NCBI RefSeq assembly: GCF_001905665.1
Contig: NZ_LIVX01000003.1
Coordinates: 443,478 to 507,477 of the forward strand
Length of the DNA: 64,000 nt
Source of the DNA: Streptomyces sp. CB02261
Lineage (GTDB): Bacteria; Actinomycetota; Actinomycetes; Streptomycetales; Streptomycetaceae
Reading direction: 5' to 3'
The notes under the pieces were generated by a model. The model worked only from the letters and a program-made list of their open reading frames with translations, did no database searches and had not been told where the DNA came from. The position numbers and the translations under genes are program-made. Position 1 is the first letter of the stretch. Each line of letters opens with the position of its first letter. This document shows, in pieces, positions 8,734-18,767 of the stretch.

Positions 8734-9765
8734 TCAGCGCTCGACGATCCGGTCGAACTGCGTCGTGGTGTGGCGCAGATGCGCCACGAGCTCGTCGCCG
8801 ACCCGGGGCTCCTGGGCGTCGGCGGGCACGAACAGGATCGACACCTGCATGTGCGGCGGCTCGGCGAACCAGCGCTGCTTCCCGGCCCAGACGAAGGGCG
8901 ACAGGTTCCGGTTGACGGTGGCGAGACCGGCCCGGGCGACGCCCTTGGCGCGCGGCATGACGCCGTGCATCGCCTTGGGGGCCTCCAGACCCACGCCGTG
9001 CGAGGTGCCGCCGGCGACGACGACCAGCCAGCCGTCCGACGCGGCCTTCTGCTGGCGGTAGCCGAAGCGGTCACCCTTGGCGACCCGGGTCACGTCGAGG
9101 ACCGCGCCCCGGTACTCCGTGGCCTCGTGGTCGCCCAGCCACAGCCGGGTGCCGATCCGGGCGCGGAACCGGGTCTGGGGGAACTGCTGCTGCAGCCGGG
9201 CCTGCTCCTCGGCCCGCAGGTGGCTGACGAACATGGTGTGCAGCGGCAGCCGCGCGGCCCGCAGCCGGTCCATCCAGCCGATGACCTCCTCCACGGCGTC
9301 CGTGCCGTCCGGGCGGTCCAGGGGGAGGTGGAGCGCGAAGCCCTCCAGGCGGACGTCCTCGATGGCGGCGTGGAGCTGCTGGAGCTCCTCCTCGCGGACG
9401 CCGTGCCGCTTCATCGAGCTCATGCACTCGATGACGACACGGGCCCCCACCAGGGCGTGGACGCCGTCCACGGACGAGACGGAGCGGATGACCCGGTCCG
9501 GCAGCGGAACCGGTTCCTCACCCCGGCGGAAGGGGGTGAGGACCAGCAGGTCGCCGCTGAACCAGTCCTTGATCCTCGCGGCCTCGTACGTGGTGCCCAC
9601 GGCGAGCATGTCGGCCCCGAACCGGGCCGCCTCGTCGGCGAGTCGCTCGTGCCCGAACCCGTATCCGTTGCCCTTGCAGACCGGGATCACACCGGGGAAC
9701 TGGTCGATGACGTTCTTCTGGTGCGCGCGCCAGCGAGCGGTGTCGACGTAGAGGGAGAGCGCCAT
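8734..9765 (-). CDS. Alanine-racemase-like PLP protein
   Basis: 343 residues. The N-terminal half is an alanine-racemase-type TIM barrel: VCKGNGYGFG carries the PLP Schiff-base lysine (Lys31), corresponding to the usual VKANAYGHG. The C-terminal domain keeps a Tyr in GDRFGYRQQ, near where the second catalytic residue is expected. It replaces the usual GYADG loop with GGTSHGVG and is divergent overall, so racemase activity should not be assumed. The gene lies 82 bp downstream of femX on the same strand, suggesting a role in cell-wall amino acid supply or lipid II modification. The start was set at MALSLYVDT. A TTG 13 codons upstream is an alternative. Confidence 0.75.
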   Translation of the reverse strand: MALSLYVDTARWRAHQKNVIDQFPGVIPVCKGNGYGFGHERLADEAARFGADMLAVGTTYEAARIKDWFSGDLLVLTPFRRGEEPVPLPDRVIRSVSSVDGVHALVGARVVIECMSSMKRHGVREEELQQLHAAIEDVRLEGFALHLPLDRPDGTDAVEEVIGWMDRLRAARLPLHTMFVSHLRAEEQARLQQQFPQTRFRARIGTRLWLGDHEATEYRGAVLDVTRVAKGDRFGYRQQKAASDGWLVVVAGGTSHGVGLEAPKAMHGVMPRAKGVARAGLATVNRNLSPFVWAGKQRWFAEPPHMQVSILFVPADAQEPRVGDELVAHLRHTTTQFDRIVER

Positions 9766-9847
9766 GGCCGGCCCGGAACCTTTCTGATGGCAGCGGTGTA
9801 TCAAAGGTATGTACGAGACTACGGAAACGTCAGCGGCACCACACGGG

Positions 9848-10966
9848 TCAGCGGCGCGACATGTAGATGTCGAGCGCCTTGTGCAGCAGCTTGTTCAGCG
9901 GGAAGTCCCACTCGCCGACGTACTCGACGGCCTCGCCGCCGGTGCCCACCTTGAACTGGATGAGCCCGAAGAGGTGGTCGGTCTCGTCGAGCGAGTCCGA
10001 GATGCCGCGCAGGTCGTAGACCGTCGCGCCCATCGCGTAGGCGTCGCGCAGCATCCGCCACTGCATCGCGTTCGAGGGCCGGACCTCGCGGCCGATGTTG
10101 TCGGAGGCGCCGTAGGAGTACCAGACGTGGCCGCCGACGACGAGCATCGTGGCCGCGGAGAGGTTCACACCGTCGTGACGCGCGAAGTAGAGCCGCATGC
10201 GGTTGGGGTCCTCGGTGTTGAGGACGGTCCACATGCGCTGGAAGTACGAGAGCGGGCGCGGCCGGAAGTGGTCACGGACGGCCGTGATCTCGTACAGCCG
10301 CTGCCACTCGGCCAGGTCCTCGTAGCCGCCCTGGACGACCTCGACGCCGGCCTTCTCGGCCTTCTTGATGTTGCGGCGCCACAGCTGGTTGAAGCCCTTG
10401 AGGACGTCGTCGAGCGAGCGGTTCGCGAGCGGGACCTGGAAGACGTAGCGGGGCTGCACGTCACCGAAGCCGGCGCCGCCGTCCTCGCCCTGCTGCCAGC
10501 CCATCTTCCGCAGCCGGTCCGCCACTTCGAAGGCACGCGGCTCGACGTGGGTGGCCTGGACGTCCTTGAGGCGCTTGACGTCGGGGTCCTGGATGCCGGA
10601 CTTGATGGCGGCCGAGTCCCAGCGGCGGATGACGACCGGCGGGCCCATCTTCACCGAGAAGGCGCCCTGCTGCTTGAGGTGCGCCAGCATCGGCTGGAGC
10701 CACTCGTCGAGGTTGGGCGCGTACCAGTTGATGACCGGGCCCTCGGGCAGATAGGCGAGGTAGCGCTTGATCTTCGGCAGCTGGCGGTAGAGCACCAGGC
10801 CCGCGCCGACGAGCTGGCCGTCCTTGTCGAACCAGCCGAGGTTCTCCGAGCGCCATTCTGTCTTCACATCAGCCCACGCCGGGACCTGGCAGTGGCTCGC
10901 CGAAGGCTGGCTCTGGATGAATGCCAGATGCTGCTCACGGCTGATGGTCCTCAGGGTCAGGCTCAT
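9848..10966 (-). CDS. femX: FemX-type lipid II interpeptide-bridge aminoacyltransferase
   Basis: 372 residues, the normal length of FemABX proteins. It has two tandem GNAT-like folds with an intervening positively charged helical segment (LWRRNIKKAEKAGVEV), used to bind aminoacyl-tRNA. The C-terminal signature GASDNIGREVRPSNAMQW is close to the conserved YGASD...P..A.QW motif. In Streptomyces this protein adds the first glycine from Gly-tRNA to the L,L-diaminopimelate of lipid II. GAGGAG precedes the ATG. It is probably the first gene of a two-gene operon with the alanine-racemase-like gene. Confidence 0.88.
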   Translation of the reverse strand: MSLTLRTISREQHLAFIQSQPSASHCQVPAWADVKTEWRSENLGWFDKDGQLVGAGLVLYRQLPKIKRYLAYLPEGPVINWYAPNLDEWLQPMLAHLKQQGAFSVKMGPPVVIRRWDSAAIKSGIQDPDVKRLKDVQATHVEPRAFEVADRLRKMGWQQGEDGGAGFGDVQPRYVFQVPLANRSLDDVLKGFNQLWRRNIKKAEKAGVEVVQGGYEDLAEWQRLYEITAVRDHFRPRPLSYFQRMWTVLNTEDPNRMRLYFARHDGVNLSAATMLVVGGHVWYSYGASDNIGREVRPSNAMQWRMLRDAYAMGATVYDLRGISDSLDETDHLFGLIQFKVGTGGEAVEYVGEWDFPLNKLLHKALDIYMSRR

Positions 10967-11083
10967 GCGGGGCGCTCCTCGGCAGGTGTGTCCCCATCGG
11001 TCAGGGGCTCCGGCTCTCGCGCCGAAGCCTACTGTGACCGGGGAGCGCCCCGGATGGGCATGTGGGCCCTGACGTGCCGCCGG

Positions 11084-11398
11084 TCAGCCCGCGACGCCGC
11101 CGAAGAGGCCGCCCTGGGCCATGCCGAGGTAGAAGCCGAGCCCCGACGCGCCGAGTCCGACGATCAGTGCGAAGCGCTCGCGCGTCGTCACGGAGATGAA
11201 CTGGCCGTAGGCGCCGGTCAGGATGCCGATCAGGCCCGCCCAGGAGCTCAGCAGGTGCAGGTCGTGGAACTGCGCGGTGACGAAGGAGAGGATGCCCAGG
11301 ACCAGGGTCACTCCGACCAGGGTGTCCTGGAGCGGATGGGGTTTGCCGTCGGTGGCGAAGAGGGAGTGGCCCGGGTCGGGTCGCATTGCCTGTGCCAT
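11084..11398 (-). CDS. Small conserved membrane protein
   Basis: 104 residues with three hydrophobic stretches (VGVTLVLGILSFVTA, WAGLIGILTGAYGQF, FALIVGLGASGLGFYLGMA) and a short polar N terminus. I recognise no domain beyond a Streptomyces-conserved membrane protein of unknown role found next to femX and rpsF. The start is well supported by AGGAGG upstream of the ATG. Longer in-frame ORFs upstream would run into the rpsF promoter region and are unlikely. Confidence 0.8.
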   Translation of the reverse strand: MAQAMRPDPGHSLFATDGKPHPLQDTLVGVTLVLGILSFVTAQFHDLHLLSSWAGLIGILTGAYGQFISVTTRERFALIVGLGASGLGFYLGMAQGGLFGGVAG

Positions 11399-11488
11399 GG
11401 AGCACCTCCTGGCGTGCCTGCCGGACGGCGGCGCATCGTAGCGCCGCCGACATCCGATGTGTACAGATTGCGGCCCCTCACCAGTGAA

Positions 11489-11519
11489 TTTCAACCGGAG
11501 GGCGATGTCCGGGTACGCT
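11489..11519 (+). promoter_or_regulatory. Possible rpsF operon promoter
   Basis: A -10-like TACGCT (11514-11519) lies about 18 bp after a weak -35-like TTCAAC (11490-11495), about 160 bp before the rpsF start. Assigned by pattern and position only. Confidence 0.35.
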
Positions 11520-11636
11520 GTACGGTCTGCACCGGTGTCTGCCCTGGTCCGTCTGGATCCCGACCGTGTCCCTCGTTCGCCGAGGGGGACTGTCAGAGGT
11601 GGCGGATACCGTTGTTCACGCATCACGACCCTCCTG

Positions 11637-11653
11637 CCACGGAACGACCGTGG
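11637..11653 (+). promoter_or_regulatory. Leader hairpin before rpsF, possible S6:S18 autoregulatory element
   Basis: CCACGG-AACGA-CCGTGG forms a six-pair stem with a five-base loop ending 12 bp before the rpsF Shine-Dalgarno sequence. Many bacteria carry an S6:S18-binding leader RNA here with a CCG-containing hairpin. Whether this hairpin is that element cannot be settled by eye. Confidence 0.3.
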
Positions 11654-11682
11654 CCGCTGAGTCCAAAGGAGGTGGGTTCCAC

Positions 11683-11973
11683 ATGCGTCACTACGAGGTG
11701 ATGGTCATCCTCGACCCCGATCTCGAGGAGCGCGCTGTCTCCCCGCTGATCGAGAACTTCCTCTCCGTCGTCCGTGAGGGCAACGGAAAGGTCGAGAAGG
11801 TCGACACCTGGGGCCGTCGTCGTCTCGCCTACGAGATCAAGAAGAAGCCCGAGGGCATCTACTCGGTCATCGACCTGCAGGCCGAGCCTGCGGTCGTCAA
11901 GGAGCTCGACCGACAGCTCAACCTGAACGAGTCGGTCCTCCGGACCAAGGTCCTCCGTCCCGAGACCCACTGA
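11683..11973 (+). CDS. rpsF: 30S ribosomal protein S6
   Basis: 96 residues starting [17 protein letters not shown], with the family-typical segment [18 protein letters not shown] and no C-terminal extension. S6 binds with S18 on the platform of the 30S subunit. The ATG follows a near-perfect AAAGGAGGT (11665-11673), which rules out the longer upstream frame. It is the first gene of rpsF-ssb-rpsR-rplI. Confidence 0.97.
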   Translation: MRHYEVMVILDPDLEERAVSPLIENFLSVVREGNGKVEKVDTWGRRRLAYEIKKKPEGIYSVIDLQAEPAVVKELDRQLNLNESVLRTKVLRPETH

Positions 11974-12047
11974 GCTTCTAGCTCAGTGGTCATCGGGTCC
12001 GAGTAGCAGCAAAGCAGCCAGAAGCAATCCCGCCGAGAGGTTCCCCC

Positions 12048-12641
12048 ATGGCAGGCGAGACCGTCATCACGGTCGTCGGCAATCTTGTCGACGACCCCGA
12101 GCTGCGCTTCACCCCGTCCGGTGCGGCGGTCGCGAAGTTCCGTATCGCGTCCACCCCCCGCACCTTCGACCGTCAGACCAACGAGTGGAAGGACGGCGAA
12201 AGCCTCTTCCTCACCTGCTCGGTCTGGCGTCAGGCGGCGGAGAACGTCGCCGAGTCGCTTCAGCGAGGCATGCGCGTCGTCGTGCAGGGCCGGCTGAAGC
12301 AGCGGTCCTACGACGACCGTGAGGGCGTCAAGCGCACGGTCTACGAGCTGGATGTCGAGGAAGTCGGCCCCAGCCTCAAGAACGCCACGGCCAAGGTCAC
12401 CAAGACCACCGGTCGAGGCGGCCAGGGCGGTTACGGCGGCGGTGGCGGCCAGCAGGGCGGCGGAGGCAGCTGGGGTGGGAACTCCGGCGGTGGCCAGCAG
12501 GGTGGTGGCGGTGCTCCCGCCGACGACCCGTGGGCGACCGGCGGTCCCTCCACTTCCGGCTCTTCCGGCGGCCAGCAGGGCGGCGGAGGCGGCTGGGGTG
12601 GAAACTCCGGCGGCGGCTACTCGGACGAGCCTCCCTTCTAG
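12048..12641 (+). CDS. ssb: Single-stranded DNA-binding protein
   Basis: 197 residues. The N-terminal OB fold (1-~115) begins [21 protein letters not shown] and contains [15 protein letters not shown]. It is followed by a Gly/Gln-rich flexible linker with repeated GGQQGGGG units and the acidic protein-interaction tip DEPPF. It coats single-stranded DNA and recruits replication and repair proteins. It sits between rpsF and rpsR, the standard order, 74 bp after rpsF. Confidence 0.96.
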   Translation: MAGETVITVVGNLVDDPELRFTPSGAAVAKFRIASTPRTFDRQTNEWKDGESLFLTCSVWRQAAENVAESLQRGMRVVVQGRLKQRSYDDREGVKRTVYELDVEEVGPSLKNATAKVTKTTGRGGQGGYGGGGGQQGGGGSWGGNSGGGQQGGGGAPADDPWATGGPSTSGSSGGQQGGGGGWGGNSGGGYSDEPPF

Positions 12642-12697
12642 GGCACGCCCTGGAAGCAGCTCGTACCCCCACTTCTTGATCACACAGGAGAAACACC

Positions 12698-12934
12698 ATG
12701 GCGAAGCCGCCTGTGCGCAAGCCTAAGAAGAAGGTCTGCGCGTTCTGCAAGGACAAGACCGCGTACGTGGACTACAAGGACACGAACATGCTGCGGAAGT
12801 TCATTTCCGACCGCGGCAAGATCCGTGCCCGCCGCGTGACCGGCAACTGCACGCAGCACCAGCGTGACGTCGCCACGGCCGTCAAGAACAGCCGTGAGAT
12901 GGCGCTGCTGCCCTACACGTCCACCGCGCGATAA
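12698..12934 (+). CDS. rpsR: 30S ribosomal protein S18
   Basis: 78 residues. It contains KVCAFCKDK, a CxxC pair, and the S18 core [25 protein letters not shown]. The retained cysteines indicate the zinc-type (C+) paralogue. A GGAGAA precedes the ATG. It is the S6 partner in the same operon. Confidence 0.96.
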   Translation: MAKPPVRKPKKKVCAFCKDKTAYVDYKDTNMLRKFISDRGKIRARRVTGNCTQHQRDVATAVKNSREMALLPYTSTAR

Positions 12935-12952
12935 GGGAAGGGTGACCGAAAA

Positions 12953-13399
12953 ATGAAGATCATCCTCACCCACGAGGTGTCTGGCCTCGGTGCCGCCGGC
13001 GACGTCGTCGACGTCAAGGACGGTTACGCTCGCAACTACCTGGTCCCGCGCGGTTTCGCGATCCGCTGGACCAAGGGTGGCGAGAAGGACGTGGCGCAGA
13101 TCCGCCGCGCCCGCAAGATCCACGAGATCGCGACCATCGAGCAGGCCAACGAGATCAAGGCCAAGCTCGAGGGCACGAAGGTGCGCCTGGCCGTTCGCTC
13201 CGGCGACGCCGGCCGCCTCTTCGGCTCCGTGACCCCGGCCGACATCGCCTCGGCGATCAAGTCCGCGGGTGGCCCCGACGTCGACAAGCGTCGCGTCGAG
13301 CTCGGCTCGCCGATCAAGACCCTGGGCTCGCACCAGGTGTCCGTGCGTCTGCACCCCGAGGTTGCCGCGAAGCTCGGCGTCGAGGTCGTCGCCGCGTAA
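12953..13399 (+). CDS. rplI: 50S ribosomal protein L9
   Basis: 148 residues with the full L9 layout. The N-terminal rRNA-binding domain has the signature [25 protein letters not shown] connecting helix (~45-80) and a C-terminal domain with [14 protein letters not shown] follow. It starts 18 bp after rpsR and is the last gene of the operon, followed by a strong terminator. Confidence 0.97.
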   Translation: MKIILTHEVSGLGAAGDVVDVKDGYARNYLVPRGFAIRWTKGGEKDVAQIRRARKIHEIATIEQANEIKAKLEGTKVRLAVRSGDAGRLFGSVTPADIASAIKSAGGPDVDKRRVELGSPIKTLGSHQVSVRLHPEVAAKLGVEVVAA

Positions 13400-13431
13400 C
13401 GCTGCCCTTGGCAGTCTGCGCTCAGCAGTGA

Positions 13432-13465
13432 GGAAGGGCCGCACCCCTCGGGGTGCGGCCCTTCC
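13432..13465 (+). terminator. Terminator of the rpsF-ssb-rpsR-rplI operon
   Basis: Perfect 16-bp arms (13432-13447, 13450-13465) with a minimal loop. It could also serve the convergent MATE gene. Confidence 0.88.
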
Positions 13466-13468
13466 GCT

Positions 13469-13482
13469 GTTTCACGTGAAAC
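13469..13482. promoter_or_regulatory. parS site 3 (ParB binding)
   Basis: Exact GTTTCACGTGAAAC placed three bases after the rplI terminator stem, between the convergent rplI and MATE genes. Confidence 0.9.
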
Positions 13483-13503
13483 ACGACGGTTCGCGTCGAA
13501 CGG

Positions 13504-14841
13504 TCATCGGGTGGCGCCGGTGACGATCCAACGACCGGAGCGGGACCGCAGCCAGAGCGTCGCCATTCGCACCGACATCATCAGCGTCATCGCCCACCAG
13601 AGCGCCGTCAGCCCGCCGCCGAGCGTCGGGATCATCAGGGCGACCGGGGCGAAGACGGCCAGGGTCAGCAGCATGGCCCAGGCCAGATAGGGTCCGTCCC
13701 CCGCACCCATCAGGACGCCGTCGAGGACGAAGACGACTCCGGAGATCGGCTGGGAGATCGCGACCACGAGCAGCGCGGGAAGCAGGGTGTCCTGCACCGC
13801 GGTGTCACTGGTGAACAGCGGGATGAACAACGGGCGGGCGACGATGATGAGAGCACCGAGCACCACACCGGAGACCACGCCCCACTGGATCATGCGGCGG
13901 CAGACCTGACGGGCGCCCTCGGCGTCGTTTGCCCCGAGATAGCGACCGATGATGGCCTGGCCCGCGATGGCGATCGCGTCGAGGGCGAAGGCCGTCAGGC
14001 TCCACAGGGAGAGGATGATCTGGTGGGCGGCGACTTCCGCGTCGCCGAGCCGGGCGGCGACGGCTGTGGCGATCAGCAGGACCGCACGCAGCGACAGCGT
14101 GCGGACGAGAAGCGGGAGGCCGGCCTGAGCGGAGGCGCGGATGCCGGCCGCGTCGGGCCGGAGGGAGGCACCATGACGGCGGGCACCGCGGACGACCACG
14201 ACGAGGTAGACGGCGGCCATGCCGCACTGGGCGATTACCGTGCCCCAGGCGGAGCCCGCGATACCGAGATCGGCCCCGTAGACCAGGGTGACGTTGAGCA
14301 CGGCGTTCGCCGTGAAACCGCCGATGGCCACGTAGAGCGGTGTACGGGTGTCCTGGAGGCCGCGCAGGACGCCGGTGGCGGCCAGGACCACCAGCATCGC
14401 GGGGATCCCGAGGCTGGAGATCCGGAGGTACGTGATGGCGTAGGGGGCCGCGGTGTCGGAGGCCCCGAAGAGGTCGATGAGCCACGGTGCGGCGGGCACG
14501 GTCACCGCGACGACGGCGGCGCCGAGGAGGAGGGCGAGCCAGATGCCGTCCATGCCCTGGCGGATGGCGGCCTGAAGCTCTCCGGCTCCGACCCGGCGGG
14601 CGACGGCCGCGGTGGTGGCATAGGCGAGGAACACGAAGACGCTGACGGCGGTGGTCAGCAGCGCCGCGGCGATCGCGAGACCCGCGAGTTGCGGTGTGCC
14701 GAGGTGGCCGACGACGGCGCTGTCGACCATGAGGAAGAGTGGCTCGGCGACCAGAGCACCGAAGGCCGGCAGGGCGAGGGAGACGATCTCGCGGTCATGC
14801 TGTCGGCGGATGGCCTTGGAGGTCGCGGGGGCCTGGGTCAT
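13504..14841 (-). CDS. MATE-family multidrug/sodium exporter (DinF-like)
   Basis: 445 residues with about twelve membrane segments arranged in two homologous halves, beginning REIVSLALPAFGALVAEPLFLMVDSAVVGHLG, which is the MATE/DinF N-terminal signature. It exports small molecules using an ion gradient; the substrate is unknown. ATG at 14841. Only weak ribosome-binding similarity is visible. It is divergent from dnaB and convergent with rplI. Confidence 0.88.
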   Translation of the reverse strand: MTQAPATSKAIRRQHDREIVSLALPAFGALVAEPLFLMVDSAVVGHLGTPQLAGLAIAAALLTTAVSVFVFLAYATTAAVARRVGAGELQAAIRQGMDGIWLALLLGAAVVAVTVPAAPWLIDLFGASDTAAPYAITYLRISSLGIPAMLVVLAATGVLRGLQDTRTPLYVAIGGFTANAVLNVTLVYGADLGIAGSAWGTVIAQCGMAAVYLVVVVRGARRHGASLRPDAAGIRASAQAGLPLLVRTLSLRAVLLIATAVAARLGDAEVAAHQIILSLWSLTAFALDAIAIAGQAIIGRYLGANDAEGARQVCRRMIQWGVVSGVVLGALIIVARPLFIPLFTSDTAVQDTLLPALLVVAISQPISGVVFVLDGVLMGAGDGPYLAWAMLLTLAVFAPVALMIPTLGGGLTALWWAMTLMMSVRMATLWLRSRSGRWIVTGATR

Positions 14842-15265
14842 GGGCTCAATCTAATCTTCCACAGGTAAGAGATGCAATGGCTTAGTAATCCTTACTTGCA
14901 GAGCCGGAGAGGCTTCGGGTGTGGGTCGTTTGTTCTGATCTTGGTCCGGTGGGAAAAGTTTTTCTCCCCCACAGCCCGTGGATCAGGAAAGGCCAGGTCA
15001 GATGGGTGAGCTTGGGTGTCCTATGAGTTTGTCCACATGGCTGTCCCCCGCTGCGTGCACAGGTTCCGGGGAGTTCTCCACAGCATCTGGGCCTTCACCC
15101 ACAGGGCCTGTGGATAACCAGATTGGCTGACGCCTCTCCCGGGCCTACCGTGGACCGGCGCCCGACGCGCCAGAAGCGGTCGCGAAGCCACTCTTTGATC
15201 AAGGCCGTGGCGTAGGAAAGAGTGGCGAGGCGAGGTCCGCGGAGCGGACGGGAGGAGGTGGCTTG
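14842..15265. other. Divergent intergenic region MATE / dnaB
   Basis: 424 bp with no supported gene. It is unusually AT-tolerant for this genome near 14850-14970 and includes a short inverted repeat AGTAA-TCC-TTACT (14884-14896) near the MATE promoter side. The dnaB-proximal half carries several DnaA-box-like sequences. Confidence 0.6.
15029..15117. promoter_or_regulatory. DnaA-box cluster upstream of dnaB
   Basis: TTGTCCACA (15029-15037) matches the preferred Streptomyces DnaA box. TGTGGATAA (15109-15117) is the reverse complement of TTATCCACA. TTCTCCACA (15074-15082) differs at one position. Three boxes in 89 bp in a high-GC genome are unlikely by chance. They could make dnaB expression DnaA-dependent or act as a DnaA titration site. 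Confidence 0.6.
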
Positions 15266-16747
<1,482 letters not shown>

Positions 16748-16804
16748 CGCCTCGCCGCGCGAAACCGGGGAGCGTCGTGCGGGGTGATCGCGTTGGATGG
16801 GCCC

Positions 16805-18187
16805 ATGACGACATCTTTCGAAGCTTTGTTGCCCGGTACCGAGCGGGCTCTGTCGCATCGGGTCGCGGTCGCCCAGTCCGAGGGACGGGCGCCGTCCTTC
16901 GTGGGGGCGGTGGTGCGGGACGGAGCGCTGGTCTGGAGCGGTTCACGCAGCTGCGTGGACGGGCACGCGCCGGACGACGACACGCAGTTCAGGATCGGCT
17001 CCCTCACCAAGGTGTTCACCGCTGTGCTGGTGATGCGGCTGAGGGATGAGGGGCTCCTCGGTCTTGACGATCCGCTGGAGCGACACCTCAAGGGCACCGG
17101 CGCCGGTGAGGTGACGATCGCTCAACTCCTGGGGCACAGCGGTGGGCTCGCCGCCGAGACGCCCGGTCCGTGGTGGGAGCGTTCGCCCGCCGCGCTGCGG
17201 CCGGAGCTCTCGGACGTCCTGGGGGAGCGGCCGTTCCTCCAGTCCCCTGGGCGGCGCCACCACTACTCCAACCCCGGCTACACGCTGCTCGGCTCGCTGG
17301 TCGAGGCGGTGCGGGGGGTGTCCTGGGAGGAGGCGCTGCGGCGCGAGATCCTGGAGCCGCTGGGGATGGGTCGTACGACCGTCGAGCCGGTCGCCCCGCA
17401 CGCGGGCGGCTGGGCGGTGCACCCCTGGGCCGATGTGATGCTGCCGGAGCCGACCGAGTCCCTGGGGCTGATGGCGCCGGCGGGGGTGCTCTGGTCGACG
17501 GCGGCGGACCTCGCCCGGTTCGCCGCGTTCCTGGCGGCGGGTGACGAGCGGGTGCTCGCGTCGACCTCTGTGGAGGAGATGAGGGCGCCGGCTGCTCCGG
17601 CCGGTGAGGGGGACTGGGAGGGGAGCTACGGACTGGGACTCCAGCTGCTGCGCAAGGACGGCCGGACCCTGATCGGGCACACCGGTTCCCTCCCCGGCTT
17701 CGTCGCCGCCCTGTGGGTGAGCGTGGAGGACGGGCTCGCGGCGATCGCCCTCGCCAATGTCACCTCAGGGCCGCCGGCGGCCCTTGTGGCCGCCGATCTC
17801 GTGCGGATCGTGGCGGAGGCGGAGCCGCGGTTCCCGGAGCCGTGGCGCCCGCTTCCGGAGGCCGAGGTCGACGAGGAACTCCTCGCCCTGACGGGGCCCT
17901 GGTACTGGGGGACGTACGCCTACGGGCTCCGGCTCGGCCCCGAGCGGGGAGTGGTGCTCGAACCCCTGCGGGGAGCCGGGCGGCGGGCCCGCTTCCGGGC
18001 GCTCCCCGACGGCGGGTGGGTCGGGCTGAACGGTTATTACGCGGGGGAGACGCTTCGGGCGGTCAGGCGTGCCGACGGCAGCGTCAGTCACCTCGATCTG
18101 GGCTCCTTCGTCTTCACCCGGGAGCCGTACGCGCCGGAGGACGTCGTGCCCGGTGGGGTGGACGAGGCAGGGTGGCGCGGCCTCTGA
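16805..18187 (+). CDS. Serine beta-lactamase-like hydrolase (class C / S12 family)
   Basis: 460 residues. The active-site motifs of the beta-lactamase/DD-peptidase fold are in order: SLTK (Ser66, Lys69), YSN (154-156) and HTG (292-294). A C-terminal ~100-residue beta-rich extension follows, as in many Streptomyces S12 esterase/peptidase homologues. No signal peptide is visible, so it is probably cytoplasmic and an esterase or peptidase rather than a resistance enzyme. A GTG at 16784 behind GGGGAG would add seven residues. It follows dnaB by about 60 bp but is functionally unrelated. Confidence 0.82.
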   Translation: MTTSFEALLPGTERALSHRVAVAQSEGRAPSFVGAVVRDGALVWSGSRSCVDGHAPDDDTQFRIGSLTKVFTAVLVMRLRDEGLLGLDDPLERHLKGTGAGEVTIAQLLGHSGGLAAETPGPWWERSPAALRPELSDVLGERPFLQSPGRRHHYSNPGYTLLGSLVEAVRGVSWEEALRREILEPLGMGRTTVEPVAPHAGGWAVHPWADVMLPEPTESLGLMAPAGVLWSTAADLARFAAFLAAGDERVLASTSVEEMRAPAAPAGEGDWEGSYGLGLQLLRKDGRTLIGHTGSLPGFVAALWVSVEDGLAAIALANVTSGPPAALVAADLVRIVAEAEPRFPEPWRPLPEAEVDEELLALTGPWYWGTYAYGLRLGPERGVVLEPLRGAGRRARFRALPDGGWVGLNGYYAGETLRAVRRADGSVSHLDLGSFVFTREPYAPEDVVPGGVDEAGWRGL

Positions 18188-18199
18188 GCCGTCTGCGGT

Positions 18200-18213
18200 G
18201 TTTCACGTGAAAC
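18200..18213. promoter_or_regulatory. parS site 4 (ParB binding)
   Basis: Exact GTTTCACGTGAAAC between the convergent beta-lactamase-like and GNAT genes, two bases before a hairpin. Confidence 0.9.
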
Positions 18214-18214
18214 G

Positions 18215-18242
18215 GCGCGCCGGGACCTGTGTCCTGGCGCGC
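18215..18242. terminator. Bidirectional terminator
   Basis: 12-bp arms with one wobble pair (18215-18226, 18231-18242) around a four-base loop. It lies between two convergent genes. Confidence 0.7.
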
Positions 18243-18259
18243 AGCCGTCCCGCTCCGCC

Positions 18260-18712
18260 TCAGAGGCTCTTCTTGAAGCCCACGTGGGAGGCCTCGAAGC
18301 CGAGGCGCTCGTAGAAACGGTGGGCGTCGGTGCGCGTGACGTCGGAGGTCAGCTGGACGAGCCGGCAGCCCTGGCGTCCGGACTCCTCGACGGCCCACTC
18401 GATGAGCTGTGTGCCCAGGCCGCCGCCCCGCTCATCGGCGTGGACGCGGACGCCCTCGATGATCGAGCGAGTGGCCCCCCGGCGGGAGAGCCCGGGGATG
18501 ACCGTCAGCTGGAGGGTGCCGACGACCTTGCCCGCGCGGACGGCCACGACGAGGTGCTGGTGAGGGTCGCCCGCCAGGCGCTCGTAGGCGGTGAGGTACG
18601 GGCCGAGGTCGTCCGGGGACTCGCGCTGGGCGCCCAGGGGGTCGTCCGCGAGCATCGCGACGATGGCTTCGAGGTCCGCCGCTGTGGCGGCGCGTATCTC
18701 AAGATCGCTCAT
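18260..18712 (-). CDS. GNAT-family N-acetyltransferase
   Basis: 150 residues with a compact GNAT fold: an N-terminal strand-helix (EIRAATAADLEAIVAML), the central strand VGTLQLTVIPGLS, and the acetyl-CoA loop RGGGLGTQLIEWAVEESGRQGC. The C-terminal HRFYERLGFEASHVGFKKSL is typical. The substrate is unknown. The start was taken at MSDLEIRAA; a longer frame upstream would overlap the intergenic space of the MarR gene without support. Confidence 0.85.
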   Translation of the reverse strand: MSDLEIRAATAADLEAIVAMLADDPLGAQRESPDDLGPYLTAYERLAGDPHQHLVVAVRAGKVVGTLQLTVIPGLSRRGATRSIIEGVRVHADERGGGLGTQLIEWAVEESGRQGCRLVQLTSDVTRTDAHRFYERLGFEASHVGFKKSL

Positions 18713-18767
18713 GGCCCGCAGCGTACGCGGACCGCTCGCGGATCCGCTCACGCCTCCCGGCCCCGCG

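Noticed and set aside
15109..15117. An origin of replication at the DnaA-box cluster
   Set aside because: Only about three boxes and no dnaA-dnaN flanks; Streptomyces oriC has many more boxes between those genes. Interpreted as a regulatory or titration site.
16784..16804. Upstream GTG start of the beta-lactamase-like gene
   Set aside because: Not excluded, but the added seven residues carry no family similarity; the ATG at 16805 was preferred and the GTG kept as an alternative.
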